A stretch of DNA of 64,000 nt from assembly GCA_021772985.1 (NCBI GenBank), contig JAJFKX010000008.1:226229-290228 (forward strand). Direction: 5' to 3'. The DNA comes from Gammaproteobacteria bacterium. GTDB lineage: Bacteria; Pseudomonadota; Gammaproteobacteria; Xanthomonadales; Wenzhouxiangellaceae. A program made the translations under genes and the position numbers. Below the pieces are notes generated by a model. That model had not been told where the DNA came from, searched no databases, and worked only from the letters and a program-made list of their open reading frames with translations. Of the stretch, positions 36,421 to 45,624 are shown piece by piece (position 1 is the first letter of the stretch; each line of letters begins with the position of its first letter).

Positions 36421-39378
36421 ATGTTGTCGATTAATCGCGCCATACTGACTTTATTGGCAATTGCATTAACATTATCTGCTCATGCACGTCGTCCAGAAGG
36501 TGCTGATCCAGCTGATTATGAAGCTAAACAAGCCAGTTGGATGCAACATCAGTCGTTGCAGCAGGATTCGTTGTTGACAGGGTTGGAGTGGCGTGACGTT
36601 GGCCCAGTCGTACAAGGTGGAAGGATTGTTGATATTGAAGTAGTACCTGGGCAACCGTATACGTTTTATGCAGCTTACGCTTCCGGTGGGCTGTGGAAAA
36701 CCACCAATAACGGGGTGACCTTCGAGCCGGTTTTTGATGATATGCCGACCATGATCATGGGAGATATTGCGATTGATCCCAACAACCCTGAAACCATCTG
36801 GGTCGGCACTGGAGAGCCCAACTCATCCCGGTCATCCTATGGTGGTTTGGGTATGTACCGATCCAGCGACGGAGGTGCCAGCTGGCAGCATATGGGACTG
36901 GAAGAAACCGATCGCATTGGGCGAGTGCTAATTGATCCGCGCAACAGCAATCGAATTTTGGTTGCGGCATTAGGGAAATTATATTCAACCGGTGGTCAAC
37001 GTGGCGTATATGTCAGCAATGATGGTGGGCAAAGTTGGCGCAATACATTGCCTGGAGGCGATTGGGTAGGCGCCGTTGATCTGGTCATGGCACCGGACAA
37101 TCCGGATGTGATTTATGCCGCTACCTGGGATCGCAAACGTACTGCTTGGGAGTTCACAGAAGGTGGAGACGGTTCCGGTATTTGGCGATCAGATGATGGC
37201 GGTAATACCTGGGCAAGGTTAAATACCAGAAATGGCAGCGGTCTGCCATCGGGAGGCTACGTGGGCCGGATCGGCCTGGCTATTTCTCCCAGTCAGCCGC
37301 AAACACTGTATGCAGCGATTGATAATCAGGAGCCGTTGCCTGAGTCGGATTGGGATTTGGGTGATCGACCTCTGGGTGTTAAGCGCTTGAAGCATATGAC
37401 CGAGTCGCAGTTTCTAAGTCAAAGTAAAGATGAGATTGAAGCGTTTATCCGCAGAAACGACCTGGCGGTTGATATAGATGCTGATAGCCTGATCGAATTG
37501 ATGCAGAACGATGAGCTGACCGTCCAGGACCTGCTTGCTGAATTGGGTAATGCCAATGCCAATTTATTCAATACCGATATCAAAGGACTGGAAATTTACC
37601 GTAGCGATGATGGTGGTGATAGTTGGGTAAAAACCCACGACCAGCCAATTGATCAAGTGGTTTACAGTTATGGGTATTACTTTGGGCAAATACGGGTAGC
37701 ACCAGATGATCCCGACCGCATATATGTGGTCGGTGTACCAATTATTACCTCCGGCGATGGCGGCAAAACTTTTGATGGTGAAATTAATGATCCAAGTGTG
37801 CATGTTGATTATCATGCCTGGTGGATTAATCCCGACAATGCCAGTCACATGATTCTGGGCAATGATGGCGGTATTGATATGACCTATGATGGTGGTAAAA
37901 GCTGGATCAAGTTAGATGCTCAGCCGGTTGGGCAGTTTTATGCCATCGCAGTGGATATGGCCAAGCCATACAATGTTTATGGAGGGTTGCAGGACAATGG
38001 AACATTAAAAGGCTCCAGCAAAAATAACTGGCAGGAGGGTGCAAGTTGGACCCGTATATTCGGTGGTGATGGGTTTTATGCCGCCATTGATGACGAAGAC
38101 CAACAGACTTATGTCGGATTTCAGTTCGGCAATTATGCGCGATTGGGCGATGGGGCACCCGCTGATGTAAGGCCGCGTGACGGACTGGGTGAAAAGGCAT
38201 TGCGATATAACTGGATGTCACCGGTAATATTGTCCCCACATAACCCTGATGTGGTTTATTTTGGAACCAATAAATTATTCCGGTCAATGGACGAAGGCGA
38301 TTCATGGACAGCTATCAGTGGTGATTTAAGTGTTAGCGAACAGCGCGGAGATGTACCGTTTGCGACGATTACCACTATCTCCGAATCTGCACAGCAGTTC
38401 GGTTTGATCTGGGCGGGTACTGATGATGGTCAGGTATGGACGACGGCCAGTGGGGGTAATGATTGGCATAATGTTTCAGATGGGTTGCCGGAACACCGCT
38501 GGGTTACCCGGGTGGAAGCCTCACGTTTCAATAAGGAGCGCGCATACCTTAGCCTGAACGGTTACCGTAATGATGATATCAGCGCTTATCTGTACCGGAC
38601 CGATAACAGTGGTGAAGCCTGGCAGGATATCAGCAATAACCTGCCGGCTGAGGCAGTCAATGTCATCAAGGAAGATCCAGTTAACGAAAACGTGCTGTAT
38701 GTTGGTACAGATCGCGGTGTTTATGTCAGCCTGGATGGTGGTGATCAATGGAGCACCATGGGTAGTGGATTGCCGAATGTACCAGTGCATGACTTGGTGA
38801 TTCATCCACGTGATCGTGAATTGGTAGCGGGAACCCATGGTCGTAGTATCTGGATTATCGATGCGCTGCCGGTTCAGGAATTAACTGCAGATGTTCTTGA
38901 TTCACCGGTGCATGTATTTTACATAGATGATGTGCAGGCCAGTCGTAATTGGCGCAGTCGCCGTTCGCGTTGGTTTTTCAGAGAAGAGCAGGCAGATGAG
39001 GTGATCATCAAGTTCTGGTCACAAGTTGATGGTGATGGCCAGTTTGAGGTTTTGGATGATGCTGAGCGGATATTGCAAAGCGGCTCATTACCGGTACAAC
39101 AAGGCATTAATACTTTTAACTGGAATTTGATTCTGGATCAGGACAGTGCGCTGGCTGCTGAGCAGGCGGGTAATTCAGACAACGATCAAGTGTTGGCCAA
39201 AGATGCTCCATTGCAGCAGTCGATGGAGCTGGGTCACCCATTGTATATTTTGCCGGGGACCTATCAGGTGCGGGTAACCGTAGGCAGTAACAGTGCCGGC
39301 AGCGATTTAAAAATCACCCCCCCCAGGGCATTTGAATCTCGTGGTAAGCAGGAGCCTGATTTGCGGGGTAAGAAATAG
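36421..39378 (+). CDS. large secreted BNR/sortilin-type beta-propeller protein
   Basis: 985 residues from the ATG at 36421, which gives a clean signal peptide ending LSAHA; a frame extension to 36364 is not chosen. At least eight Asp-box/BNR motifs are visible (SSDGGASW, SNDGGQSW, SDDGGNTW, SDDGGDSW, TYDGGKSW, SMDEGDSW, TDNSGEAW, SLDGGDQW). They form two propellers like the VPS10/sortilin N-terminal domain. A C-terminal beta domain follows (about 860-960). Such proteins are often labelled glycosyl hydrolase, but sialidase catalytic residues are not evident. A binding or scaffold role outside the cell is inferred. It ends in a charged tail, LRGKK. Confidence 0.82.
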   Translation: MLSINRAILTLLAIALTLSAHARRPEGADPADYEAKQASWMQHQSLQQDSLLTGLEWRDVGPVVQGGRIVDIEVVPGQPYTFYAAYASGGLWKTTNNGVTFEPVFDDMPTMIMGDIAIDPNNPETIWVGTGEPNSSRSSYGGLGMYRSSDGGASWQHMGLEETDRIGRVLIDPRNSNRILVAALGKLYSTGGQRGVYVSNDGGQSWRNTLPGGDWVGAVDLVMAPDNPDVIYAATWDRKRTAWEFTEGGDGSGIWRSDDGGNTWARLNTRNGSGLPSGGYVGRIGLAISPSQPQTLYAAIDNQEPLPESDWDLGDRPLGVKRLKHMTESQFLSQSKDEIEAFIRRNDLAVDIDADSLIELMQNDELTVQDLLAELGNANANLFNTDIKGLEIYRSDDGGDSWVKTHDQPIDQVVYSYGYYFGQIRVAPDDPDRIYVVGVPIITSGDGGKTFDGEINDPSVHVDYHAWWINPDNASHMILGNDGGIDMTYDGGKSWIKLDAQPVGQFYAIAVDMAKPYNVYGGLQDNGTLKGSSKNNWQEGASWTRIFGGDGFYAAIDDEDQQTYVGFQFGNYARLGDGAPADVRPRDGLGEKALRYNWMSPVILSPHNPDVVYFGTNKLFRSMDEGDSWTAISGDLSVSEQRGDVPFATITTISESAQQFGLIWAGTDDGQVWTTASGGNDWHNVSDGLPEHRWVTRVEASRFNKERAYLSLNGYRNDDISAYLYRTDNSGEAWQDISNNLPAEAVNVIKEDPVNENVLYVGTDRGVYVSLDGGDQWSTMGSGLPNVPVHDLVIHPRDRELVAGTHGRSIWIIDALPVQELTADVLDSPVHVFYIDDVQASRNWRSRRSRWFFREEQADEVIIKFWSQVDGDGQFEVLDDAERILQSGSLPVQQGINTFNWNLILDQDSALAAEQAGNSDNDQVLAKDAPLQQSMELGHPLYILPGTYQVRVTVGSNSAGSDLKITPPRAFESRGKQEPDLRGKK

Positions 39379-39463
39379 ACCGGGATGGTATTTCGCTAAA
39401 CTATTAGCTTGACATAGTATTGCGTTGTATTTTGAGTCTTATTGAAATAATTATCAGCATTTA

Positions 39464-39485
39464 CTGGGATTGCACTGCATCCCAG
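39464..39485. terminator. weak hairpin between convergent genes
   Basis: CTGGGAT (39464-39470) pairs with ATCCCAG (39479-39485) in the 160-base gap between the propeller gene and the transporter operon. There is no T-run, so it is only a possible terminator. Confidence 0.3.
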
Positions 39486-39538
39486 CCTGCCGGTCGATAG
39501 AATGGATGTTGAAGGAATTGGCCGGTTCCGGTAGTGCA

Positions 39539-41086
39539 TTATTTGATCAGCTGCTTACCGAGTAAAAAACGCCGTGCGACAGCATGCGCTGACTGACCAT
39601 CATGATCGACACCATAGTTAAGCTCTTGCATCTGTTGCTCATCAATAACGCCTGCCAGCTTAGCGAGTACTTCAGATACTTGAGGGTATTGCTCGAGTAG
39701 CTCATGGCGCACCAATGGCGCGGCATAGTAAGGCGGGAAAAAGTTTTTATCATCCTCCAATACCAATAACCCCAAAGCGGGTATCCTGCCATCAGTGGAA
39801 TTGCCGCTGACTACATCGACATCGCCGTTATGGGCTGCCTGATAGAGCAAACTGATATCCATTTCAACGGTAGCGCCGAATTTAAAACCATAAGTATTAA
39901 TCAATCCCGGGTAGCCATCGGCACGTTCGAAAAATTCCGAAGCAAAGCCGATGGAAAGTTGATCAGCGAACGGAGCTAATTGACTGATGGTTGAGATATT
40001 ATGCTCATCTGCAAATGCCTGACGCACAGCTATGGCATAGGTATCGTCAAAACCAAACGGTTTTAACCAATCAATATTGAACTGTTCTCGATAGGCTTTT
40101 TTTACCTGAGCATAGGTGTCACTGGCGGATAATGTCTCCTGCCGGTTTAAGATAACGCGGTATCCAGTCCCAGTGTATTCAGGGTATATATCCAATTCAT
40201 TGTTGAGCATGGCTTGATGACATATCACGATACTGCCCAAATTGAATTTGCGCTCAACCTTTAAATCGGTGTGTGTTTCAAGCATTTGTGCGATTAACTC
40301 GCCAAGGATGAACTGTTCTGTAAAATTTTTGCTACCGATTCGAATCGTGTCAGTCGTCTGCCGGTCGTTGAGACCAAATACCATTGCCAGTAATACAACA
40401 GCAGCGCCACCCGGTAACCATTTCCAGTTGCGAACGGTTGGTTTGTGTTTAGACGATGATCGTCGCGACTGTAACTGGTTTTCAATGCGTTGAATTAAAA
40501 AATCCAGCAACAATGCCAATAAAGCCGCTGGAATAGCGCCCAATAATATTAGCCTGGTATTGTTGACCGCTAAGCCTCTGATAATAAAATCACCCAGCCC
40601 ACCGGCTCCGATAAACGCTGCCAAGGTTGCAATACCTACACCGATAACAGCAGCCGTGCGAATCCCGGCAATGATGACCGGCATGCCCAGTGGTATCTCG
40701 ACTTTCCACAAGCGTTGACCGTTGGTAAATCCCAACGCATCAGTAGCCTCGATAATATCAGCCGGAACCCCCTCTAATGCAGTAATGGTATTACGAACAA
40801 TCGGCAGGAAAGCATACAAGGTCAAAGCAACCAATGCCGGTAACACGCCAATACCTAAAAAAGGCAGCAAAAATGCCAGCATGGCAAGACTGGGAATGGT
40901 TTGCAGAATACTGATCAAGGCCATCATAGTGCGCCGAAAGTGTGCTTGACGAGTCAGCCAGATACCTAATGGGACACCAATCAGGACAGCAGCCGTGGTA
41001 GATACCCCGGTCAATAGCAGGTGCTGCAAAATTTTGCTAACCAGTTCCTGCCAGCGTTCAATAATAAAACCCATCAATTCAGCCAT
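39539..41086 (-). CDS. glycine betaine/choline-type ABC transporter permease fused to substrate-binding protein
   Basis: 515 residues. The first 210 form a BPD_transp_1 permease with about six membrane segments and the EAA-type loop (ALEGVPADIIEATDALGFTN). After a further membrane segment near 220-240, residues 245-515 form an OpuAC-type binding domain (IRIGSKNFTEQFILGELIAQML, DIYPEYTGTGY). The fusion places the binding domain in the periplasm next to its own pore. Uptake of betaine, choline or a similar osmolyte is inferred from OpuC/ProXW relatives. It overlaps its ATPase gene by eight bases. Confidence 0.92.
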   Translation of the reverse strand: MAELMGFIIERWQELVSKILQHLLLTGVSTTAAVLIGVPLGIWLTRQAHFRRTMMALISILQTIPSLAMLAFLLPFLGIGVLPALVALTLYAFLPIVRNTITALEGVPADIIEATDALGFTNGQRLWKVEIPLGMPVIIAGIRTAAVIGVGIATLAAFIGAGGLGDFIIRGLAVNNTRLILLGAIPAALLALLLDFLIQRIENQLQSRRSSSKHKPTVRNWKWLPGGAAVVLLAMVFGLNDRQTTDTIRIGSKNFTEQFILGELIAQMLETHTDLKVERKFNLGSIVICHQAMLNNELDIYPEYTGTGYRVILNRQETLSASDTYAQVKKAYREQFNIDWLKPFGFDDTYAIAVRQAFADEHNISTISQLAPFADQLSIGFASEFFERADGYPGLINTYGFKFGATVEMDISLLYQAAHNGDVDVVSGNSTDGRIPALGLLVLEDDKNFFPPYYAAPLVRHELLEQYPQVSEVLAKLAGVIDEQQMQELNYGVDHDGQSAHAVARRFLLGKQLIK

Positions 41087-41906
41087 GGCTGGAATCAGCG
41101 GCTATGTTGGCCAATTGCTGCAAAGGTTTTTTAAACAGATCACGAACAAAATCGGTGGCAGGTTGATTGACGAGTTCGTATTTGGTGCCAAGCTGATGCA
41201 ATCGTCCCTGATGTAACACGGCAATTCGATCAGCCAGAGTCAAGGCTTCGAAAATATCATGGGTGACAAATATGATGGTCTTGCCCAGTTGTTGCTTTAA
41301 GCTGAGTAATTCCTGTTGCAGTTGATCGCGTGTAATTGAATCCAGGGCTCCGAACGGTTCATCCATCAACAGCAAATCTGCTTCAGTGGCCAATGCCCGT
41401 GCAACACCAACTCGTTGCTGCTGGCCACCGGATAACTCGTGTGGCAGGCGTTGCGCATATATTTTTGGATCAAGGTTTACCAGCGCAAGGTATTTTGTTG
41501 CGATGCTTTGGCACTGCTGCTTATTTTTACCTTGCAGATGCGGCACAGTGCTGACATTTTCGGCGACCGTCAAGTGTGGGAATAAGCCGATGCTTTGAAA
41601 AACATAGCCAATAGAACGCTTCAGCAAAACCGGGTCGTAACTGCTGATTGGCTGCCGTTTAAAAAAAATCTCGCCGGCTGTCGGTATCAGCAGGCGATTG
41701 ATGAGTTTCAATAAGGTGCTTTTACCAGAGCCTGAAGAGCCCAGCAAAACCAGCACTTCATTGGTCGCGATATTAAATGAGGTTGGATGCAATGCGTAAT
41801 CATTGCTACCTGCAAATAATTTGCTGACATCACGCAGCTGCAACATTGGCATTCGGTCAGTACGACTTTGGCCAGTACTGGAATGTAATGCAGCGCCGGT
41901 ATTCAT
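41079..41906 (-). CDS. ATP-binding subunit of the betaine-type ABC transporter
   Basis: 275 residues. It has Walker A GSSGSGKST, the Q-loop region GYVFQSIGLFPHLTV, the signature LSGGQQQRVGVARAL, Walker B LLLMDEPFGALD, and the H-loop FVTHD. The first 18 residues before MPMLQLRDVSKLF are unlike the family, but the ATG at 41906 overlaps the upstream TGA (TGATG), so both starts are possible. There is no C-terminal CBS pair as in OpuCA/ProV. It energises the fused permease encoded next. Confidence 0.92.
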   Translation of the reverse strand: MNTGAALHSSTGQSRTDRMPMLQLRDVSKLFAGSNDYALHPTSFNIATNEVLVLLGSSGSGKSTLLKLINRLLIPTAGEIFFKRQPISSYDPVLLKRSIGYVFQSIGLFPHLTVAENVSTVPHLQGKNKQQCQSIATKYLALVNLDPKIYAQRLPHELSGGQQQRVGVARALATEADLLLMDEPFGALDSITRDQLQQELLSLKQQLGKTIIFVTHDIFEALTLADRIAVLHQGRLHQLGTKYELVNQPATDFVRDLFKKPLQQLANIAADSSHG

Positions 41907-43807
41907 CAGGACTGATCATTGACCTCAGCTTCGACACTATCGTGCAACGCCTGCACTTGCTGTTGCAAATAAGTGCTATTGGCCAACTCAGGGGCAACCG
42001 GTTCACCTATGACCAGATGGATCTTTTTGAGCAGCTTTCTTGGCCGCTTTTTCAAGCCTTGATCTTGCCGGCTAAACAAACTGCCCCATAAACCACAGAT
42101 GGCGATGGGCACTACCGGTACCTGGCGTCTGGCCAGAATACGTTCGACACCAGGGCGGAAGGGTTGGATGGAACCATCCGGGGTTAATCTGCCTTCCGGA
42201 AAAATCCCAACCACTTCACCTTTCTCCAGCATCTCATCAATGCGCTCAAATGCGCGTTCCAATAGTTCTGGATCTTCTTTGCTGGAGGCAATAGGTATTG
42301 CGCGCGCCGACCGAAACATCCAGCTTAACAGTGGGTTTTTGAATATTCGGTGATACATCACAAATACTACCGGTCGTGGCACTGCTCCACCCAGAATGGG
42401 TGGGTCCATATAGCTGATGTGATTACATACCAGTAAAGCAGGGCCTTCGGCGGGGATATTTTCCAAACCGCGAACCCTTAATTTATATATGAGGTTGGTG
42501 CCTATCCAGGCCATGAACCGCAAGGTAAATTCGGGCACTAGACAGAAGATGTATATAGATACCAGTGCATTCAATATGGCGGTGATCAGAAACAGGTGTG
42601 GAATGGTGAAACCATTGCCCAGTAACACCAGTGCTGTAATCGCAGCAATTACCATAAATAAAGCATTCACAATGCTGTTGGCTGCAATTATTCGGGCACG
42701 GCGTTCCGGTGGGCTGCGGTCTTGCACCAGTGCAAATAACGGCACAATAAAAAAGCCGCCAAAAACACCCAGCATGATCATATCGAACAAAATGCGCCAA
42801 ACTGATGGGATACTCAAAAAAGCATTCAGTGCAAGATTGACACCCAAAGGCGCGGCGGGACTGGCAAAAAATAAATCCACACCAAACAAAGTCATGCCAA
42901 TTGCACCCATCGGCACTAGGCCAATTTCGACTCTGCCACCGGATAACTTGTGGCATAGCAAAGAGCCGGTGCTAATGCCGATAATGAACATCGTCAAAAT
43001 ACCCGCTGTTACCGAAGATGCGCCACCAAGGATATTGATTGTGTAACTGGGGATCTGCACCAATACCGTTGCCCCAAAGAACCAAAACCAGGACATACCC
43101 AGCACGCTGTTCAGCAGTGTACGGTTTTCTGCAAGTTTGACGAGGATGCGCCAGGTTTCAGAAACGGGATTCCAATTGATTTTTAGCTCAGGTGCAGTTG
43201 CCGGAAGATGTGGGATAAACCGGCTGGCCAGATAACCCGCCACCGCAATGATCAAACAAAAGGCGGTAATGATCCAGGTGCCAATCTCAGGCAAACCGAT
43301 AAAATAGGCCCCCAGGGCGGTGCCCAGCAGAATGGATACAAATGTTCCGGTTTCCACCAGGCCATTGCCGCCAACCAGTTCTTCGGTTTTCAGTACTTGT
43401 GGCATCAAGCTGAACTTGATCGGCGAAAACAAGGTGCTTTGTAGGCCCAGCATAAACAATACGATCAGTAATAGCGCTGTATTTTCAAGGTAAAAACCCA
43501 ATGCAGCAATCAGCATTATGATGATTTCCAGCATTTTAATGCGGCGAATTTGAAGCGATTTTTCAAGCTTGTCTGCGAACTGCCCGACCATAGCTGAGAA
43601 CAGAAAAAATGGCAGGATAAACAGGCCGGCACTCAAGTTGATAACCTGGTCGGTATTAAGCCCAGCCAGTTGACTGCCTTGGAATGCGATCAGGACCGCC
43701 AGCGCATTTTTGAATATATTATCGTTCAGCGCACCACTGGCCTGGGTTAAAAAGAAAGGTAGAAAACGTCGGGTTTTCAATAAGCTGAATTGAGAATGCT
43801 GTGCCAT
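41906..43807 (-). CDS. MFS transporter fused to PlsC acyltransferase (LplT-PlsC type)
   Basis: 633 residues. Residues 1-410 are a major facilitator of the LplT lysophospholipid-flippase type (FLTQASGALNDNIFKNAL). Residues 430-633 are a lysophosphatidate-type acyltransferase with NHISYMDPP (NHx4D) and IFPEGRLTPDG. In Aas-type proteins a third, AMP-ligase domain follows; here it is absent. Import and re-acylation of lysophospholipid by one protein is the natural inference; the acyl donor would have to come from elsewhere. It is the first gene of an operon with the ABC transporter, joined by a one-base stop/start overlap. Confidence 0.9.
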   Translation of the reverse strand: MAQHSQFSLLKTRRFLPFFLTQASGALNDNIFKNALAVLIAFQGSQLAGLNTDQVINLSAGLFILPFFLFSAMVGQFADKLEKSLQIRRIKMLEIIIMLIAALGFYLENTALLLIVLFMLGLQSTLFSPIKFSLMPQVLKTEELVGGNGLVETGTFVSILLGTALGAYFIGLPEIGTWIITAFCLIIAVAGYLASRFIPHLPATAPELKINWNPVSETWRILVKLAENRTLLNSVLGMSWFWFFGATVLVQIPSYTINILGGASSVTAGILTMFIIGISTGSLLCHKLSGGRVEIGLVPMGAIGMTLFGVDLFFASPAAPLGVNLALNAFLSIPSVWRILFDMIMLGVFGGFFIVPLFALVQDRSPPERRARIIAANSIVNALFMVIAAITALVLLGNGFTIPHLFLITAILNALVSIYIFCLVPEFTLRFMAWIGTNLIYKLRVRGLENIPAEGPALLVCNHISYMDPPILGGAVPRPVVFVMYHRIFKNPLLSWMFRSARAIPIASSKEDPELLERAFERIDEMLEKGEVVGIFPEGRLTPDGSIQPFRPGVERILARRQVPVVPIAICGLWGSLFSRQDQGLKKRPRKLLKKIHLVIGEPVAPELANSTYLQQQVQALHDSVEAEVNDQS

Positions 43808-43839
43808 TCACAAGCTCCATCAGGTGTTGTCCTATAGTA

Positions 43840-44000
43840 GCCTAGTACTCCTGCAATGTGATAATACTGGGCTCGGTGAGCACTTCAGTGTTGCTGGAAA
43901 GGGGGCCGCACGGACAATGCTGATTTTTGACATTATCACATTGGAACAGCATGCAAGCACATAAAAAAACCGTCTGTGGCTAGCCACAGACGGTTTTCTC
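43840..44000 (+). ncRNA. candidate structured RNA closed by a 12-bp stem
   Basis: In the 364-base gap between the MFS gene and msrB, CAATGTGATAAT (43854-43865) is the exact complement of ATTATCACATTG (43932-43943). The 66-base interval between them holds further pairing options. A strong intrinsic terminator follows at 43966-43997. A TATAGT box at 43833-43838 could be a -10 element, without a clear -35. Together this resembles a short independently made RNA, but no known class is recognised. The ends are approximate. The remaining sequence up to 44171 shows nothing. Confidence 0.35.
43966..43997. terminator. bidirectional intrinsic terminator
   Basis: A 32-base perfect inverted repeat has the half-site AAAACCGTCTGTGGCT. 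It gives a GC-rich stem with A-runs on the left (seven As) and T-runs on the right. It can stop msrB transcription on the minus strand and any plus-strand transcript from the left. Confidence 0.85.
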
Positions 44001-44171
44001 TACATTGCTAAGTATAGTTTTATCAGATTAAATGACTGTATCCAGATTTAATTTTTACGGAGACTTGTCATATTGATCTTGGCAGTATCTTCAACTCTGG
44101 AAGCTGATCGGTTGTTGTGCATTGGTTTCCAACAAATCAGTTTTAACTAGCTGCCTGTCAGATAAGACCGC

Positions 44172-44762
44172 TTATGCCGGAATAAATTTCAATGCAACGC
44201 CATTATTACACCAGCGTTGTCCGGTTGGTTCCGGGCCATCCTTGAATAAATGGCCTTGATGACCGCCACAACGCTTGCAGTGATATTCAGTGCGCGGCAG
44301 GATCAGTTTGAAGTCACGTTTTGTGTCTACATGAGTGGTAATGCGATCGGTAAAACTTGGCCAGCCGGTGCCGCTATCGTATTTCATGGCAGAGGTAAAT
44401 AACGGCAGCTCACAGCCACTGCAAACATACAGGCCTTGACGGTGTTCATTGTTAAATGGGCTGGTAAATGGCCGTTCTGTTCCTTCTTTGCGTAAAACCT
44501 GAAAAGCAATCGGGTCCAGACGTTCCTGCCATTCTTGCTTGCTCAATTTGATGACATCGCTCACGGCAGGGAAAGAAGCGCCTTCCGCAGCGAATTGACG
44601 CCAGTCAAGCTCAGCTGTAATTGTGTTATCCACGGCTGATGTTCCTGAATTTGTTGGCGAAGCAATCTGTTCTTCGGCAGATTCGCCAGTTAAGGTAAAA
44701 CGAGCAGCCAATAAGACCCCCGCCCCGCTAATTGCGCCTAAAAGTATGTTTCTTCTATTCAT
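44172..44762 (-). CDS. msrB: MsrB, exported methionine-R-sulfoxide reductase
   Basis: 196 residues from the ATG at 44762 (MNRRNILLGAISGAG). This gives a twin-arginine-like or lipid-anchored signal; the frame extension to 44855 has no similarity. The zinc pairs are in CSGCELPLF and CKRCGGHQGHLF, the substrate region is SGTGWPSF, and the catalytic cysteine is in RWCNNGVAL. It reduces the R-sulfoxide of methionine. It is divergent from msrA, and both are predicted to act outside the cytoplasm. Confidence 0.93.
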   Translation of the reverse strand: MNRRNILLGAISGAGVLLAARFTLTGESAEEQIASPTNSGTSAVDNTITAELDWRQFAAEGASFPAVSDVIKLSKQEWQERLDPIAFQVLRKEGTERPFTSPFNNEHRQGLYVCSGCELPLFTSAMKYDSGTGWPSFTDRITTHVDTKRDFKLILPRTEYHCKRCGGHQGHLFKDGPEPTGQRWCNNGVALKFIPA

Positions 44763-44890
44763 GTCAAAATTTGACCGGTGCAAGCCCAGACTGCTTACAG
44801 AATATGCTGTAAAGCAAAAATCGCAACATCGGCCGCAAGCAAACTGTCTGTACAATGGTCATTATTGCACTTATCAAAACATATAAGAAT

Positions 44891-45589
44891 ATGAAAAATA
44901 CACTAATTTTGGTTGCGGCACTGGTATTAGTAATGGTTGTGTATTGGTTAGCTGGACCAGTTGGTGGCTTTGACGAGGGCCAGGAACGAGTCCAATTACA
45001 AGGGAAAACCATGGCGGCGGCTACTGATGAATCCACTGAGATGACTGCGGCCAATCAGCAATACGCCATGGCAACATTTGCGGGTGGTTGTTTCTGGTGT
45101 ATGGAACCACCCTATGACAAACTCGACGGAGTAATCTCTACGGTTTCCGGTTACGCTGGCGGGCATGTTGAAAACCCTGGTTACAGAGCAGTCACAACTG
45201 GCCGTACAGGGCACACGGAAGTTGTTCAGGTCACCTATGATCCGGCTATTGTCTCGTATCAGAAATTACTCGAAGTTTTCTGGGAAAATATCGATCCGAC
45301 TACACTTAATCGGCAGTTTTGTGATACCGGCAACCAATATCGTACGGAAATATTCACCCATAATCCGGAGCAACAGCAACTGGCCGAAGCATCCAAACAG
45401 CAACTGCAAGCCTCAGCTATTCTGCCGGGCCCGGTAGTCACCGAAGTCACCTCTTTACAGGCGTTTTATCCGGCAGAGGATTACCACCAGGATTATTATC
45501 GAAAAAACCCATTACGTTATAACTTTTATCGAACCAGTTGCGGCCGGGATGCAAGGCTTGATGAATTGTGGAATAAGAATTCCAAATAA
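44891..45589 (+). CDS. msrA: MsrA, exported peptide-methionine-S-sulfoxide reductase
   Basis: 232 residues from the ATG at 44891. An N-terminal membrane anchor or signal (TLILVAALVLVMVVYWLAG) precedes a linker and the MsrA domain. That domain has the catalytic cysteine in TFAGGCFWCME, then SGYAGGHVENPGY, TGHTEVVQV, RQFCDTGNQYRTEIF and AEDYHQDYY. It reduces the S-sulfoxide. The anchor suggests periplasmic work, complementing the exported MsrB encoded opposite; the 128 bases between the two starts hold both promoters. Confidence 0.93.
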   Translation: MKNTLILVAALVLVMVVYWLAGPVGGFDEGQERVQLQGKTMAAATDESTEMTAANQQYAMATFAGGCFWCMEPPYDKLDGVISTVSGYAGGHVENPGYRAVTTGRTGHTEVVQVTYDPAIVSYQKLLEVFWENIDPTTLNRQFCDTGNQYRTEIFTHNPEQQQLAEASKQQLQASAILPGPVVTEVTSLQAFYPAEDYHQDYYRKNPLRYNFYRTSCGRDARLDELWNKNSK

Positions 45590-45624
45590 GACCAGGCAAT
45601 GGTGTTTGCACTGAGGTGACAAAA

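Noticed and set aside
42489..43046. 185-codon plus-strand ORF opposite the MFS-PlsC gene
   Set aside because: It is a shadow of conserved coding sequence in another frame, without ribosome binding site or domains.
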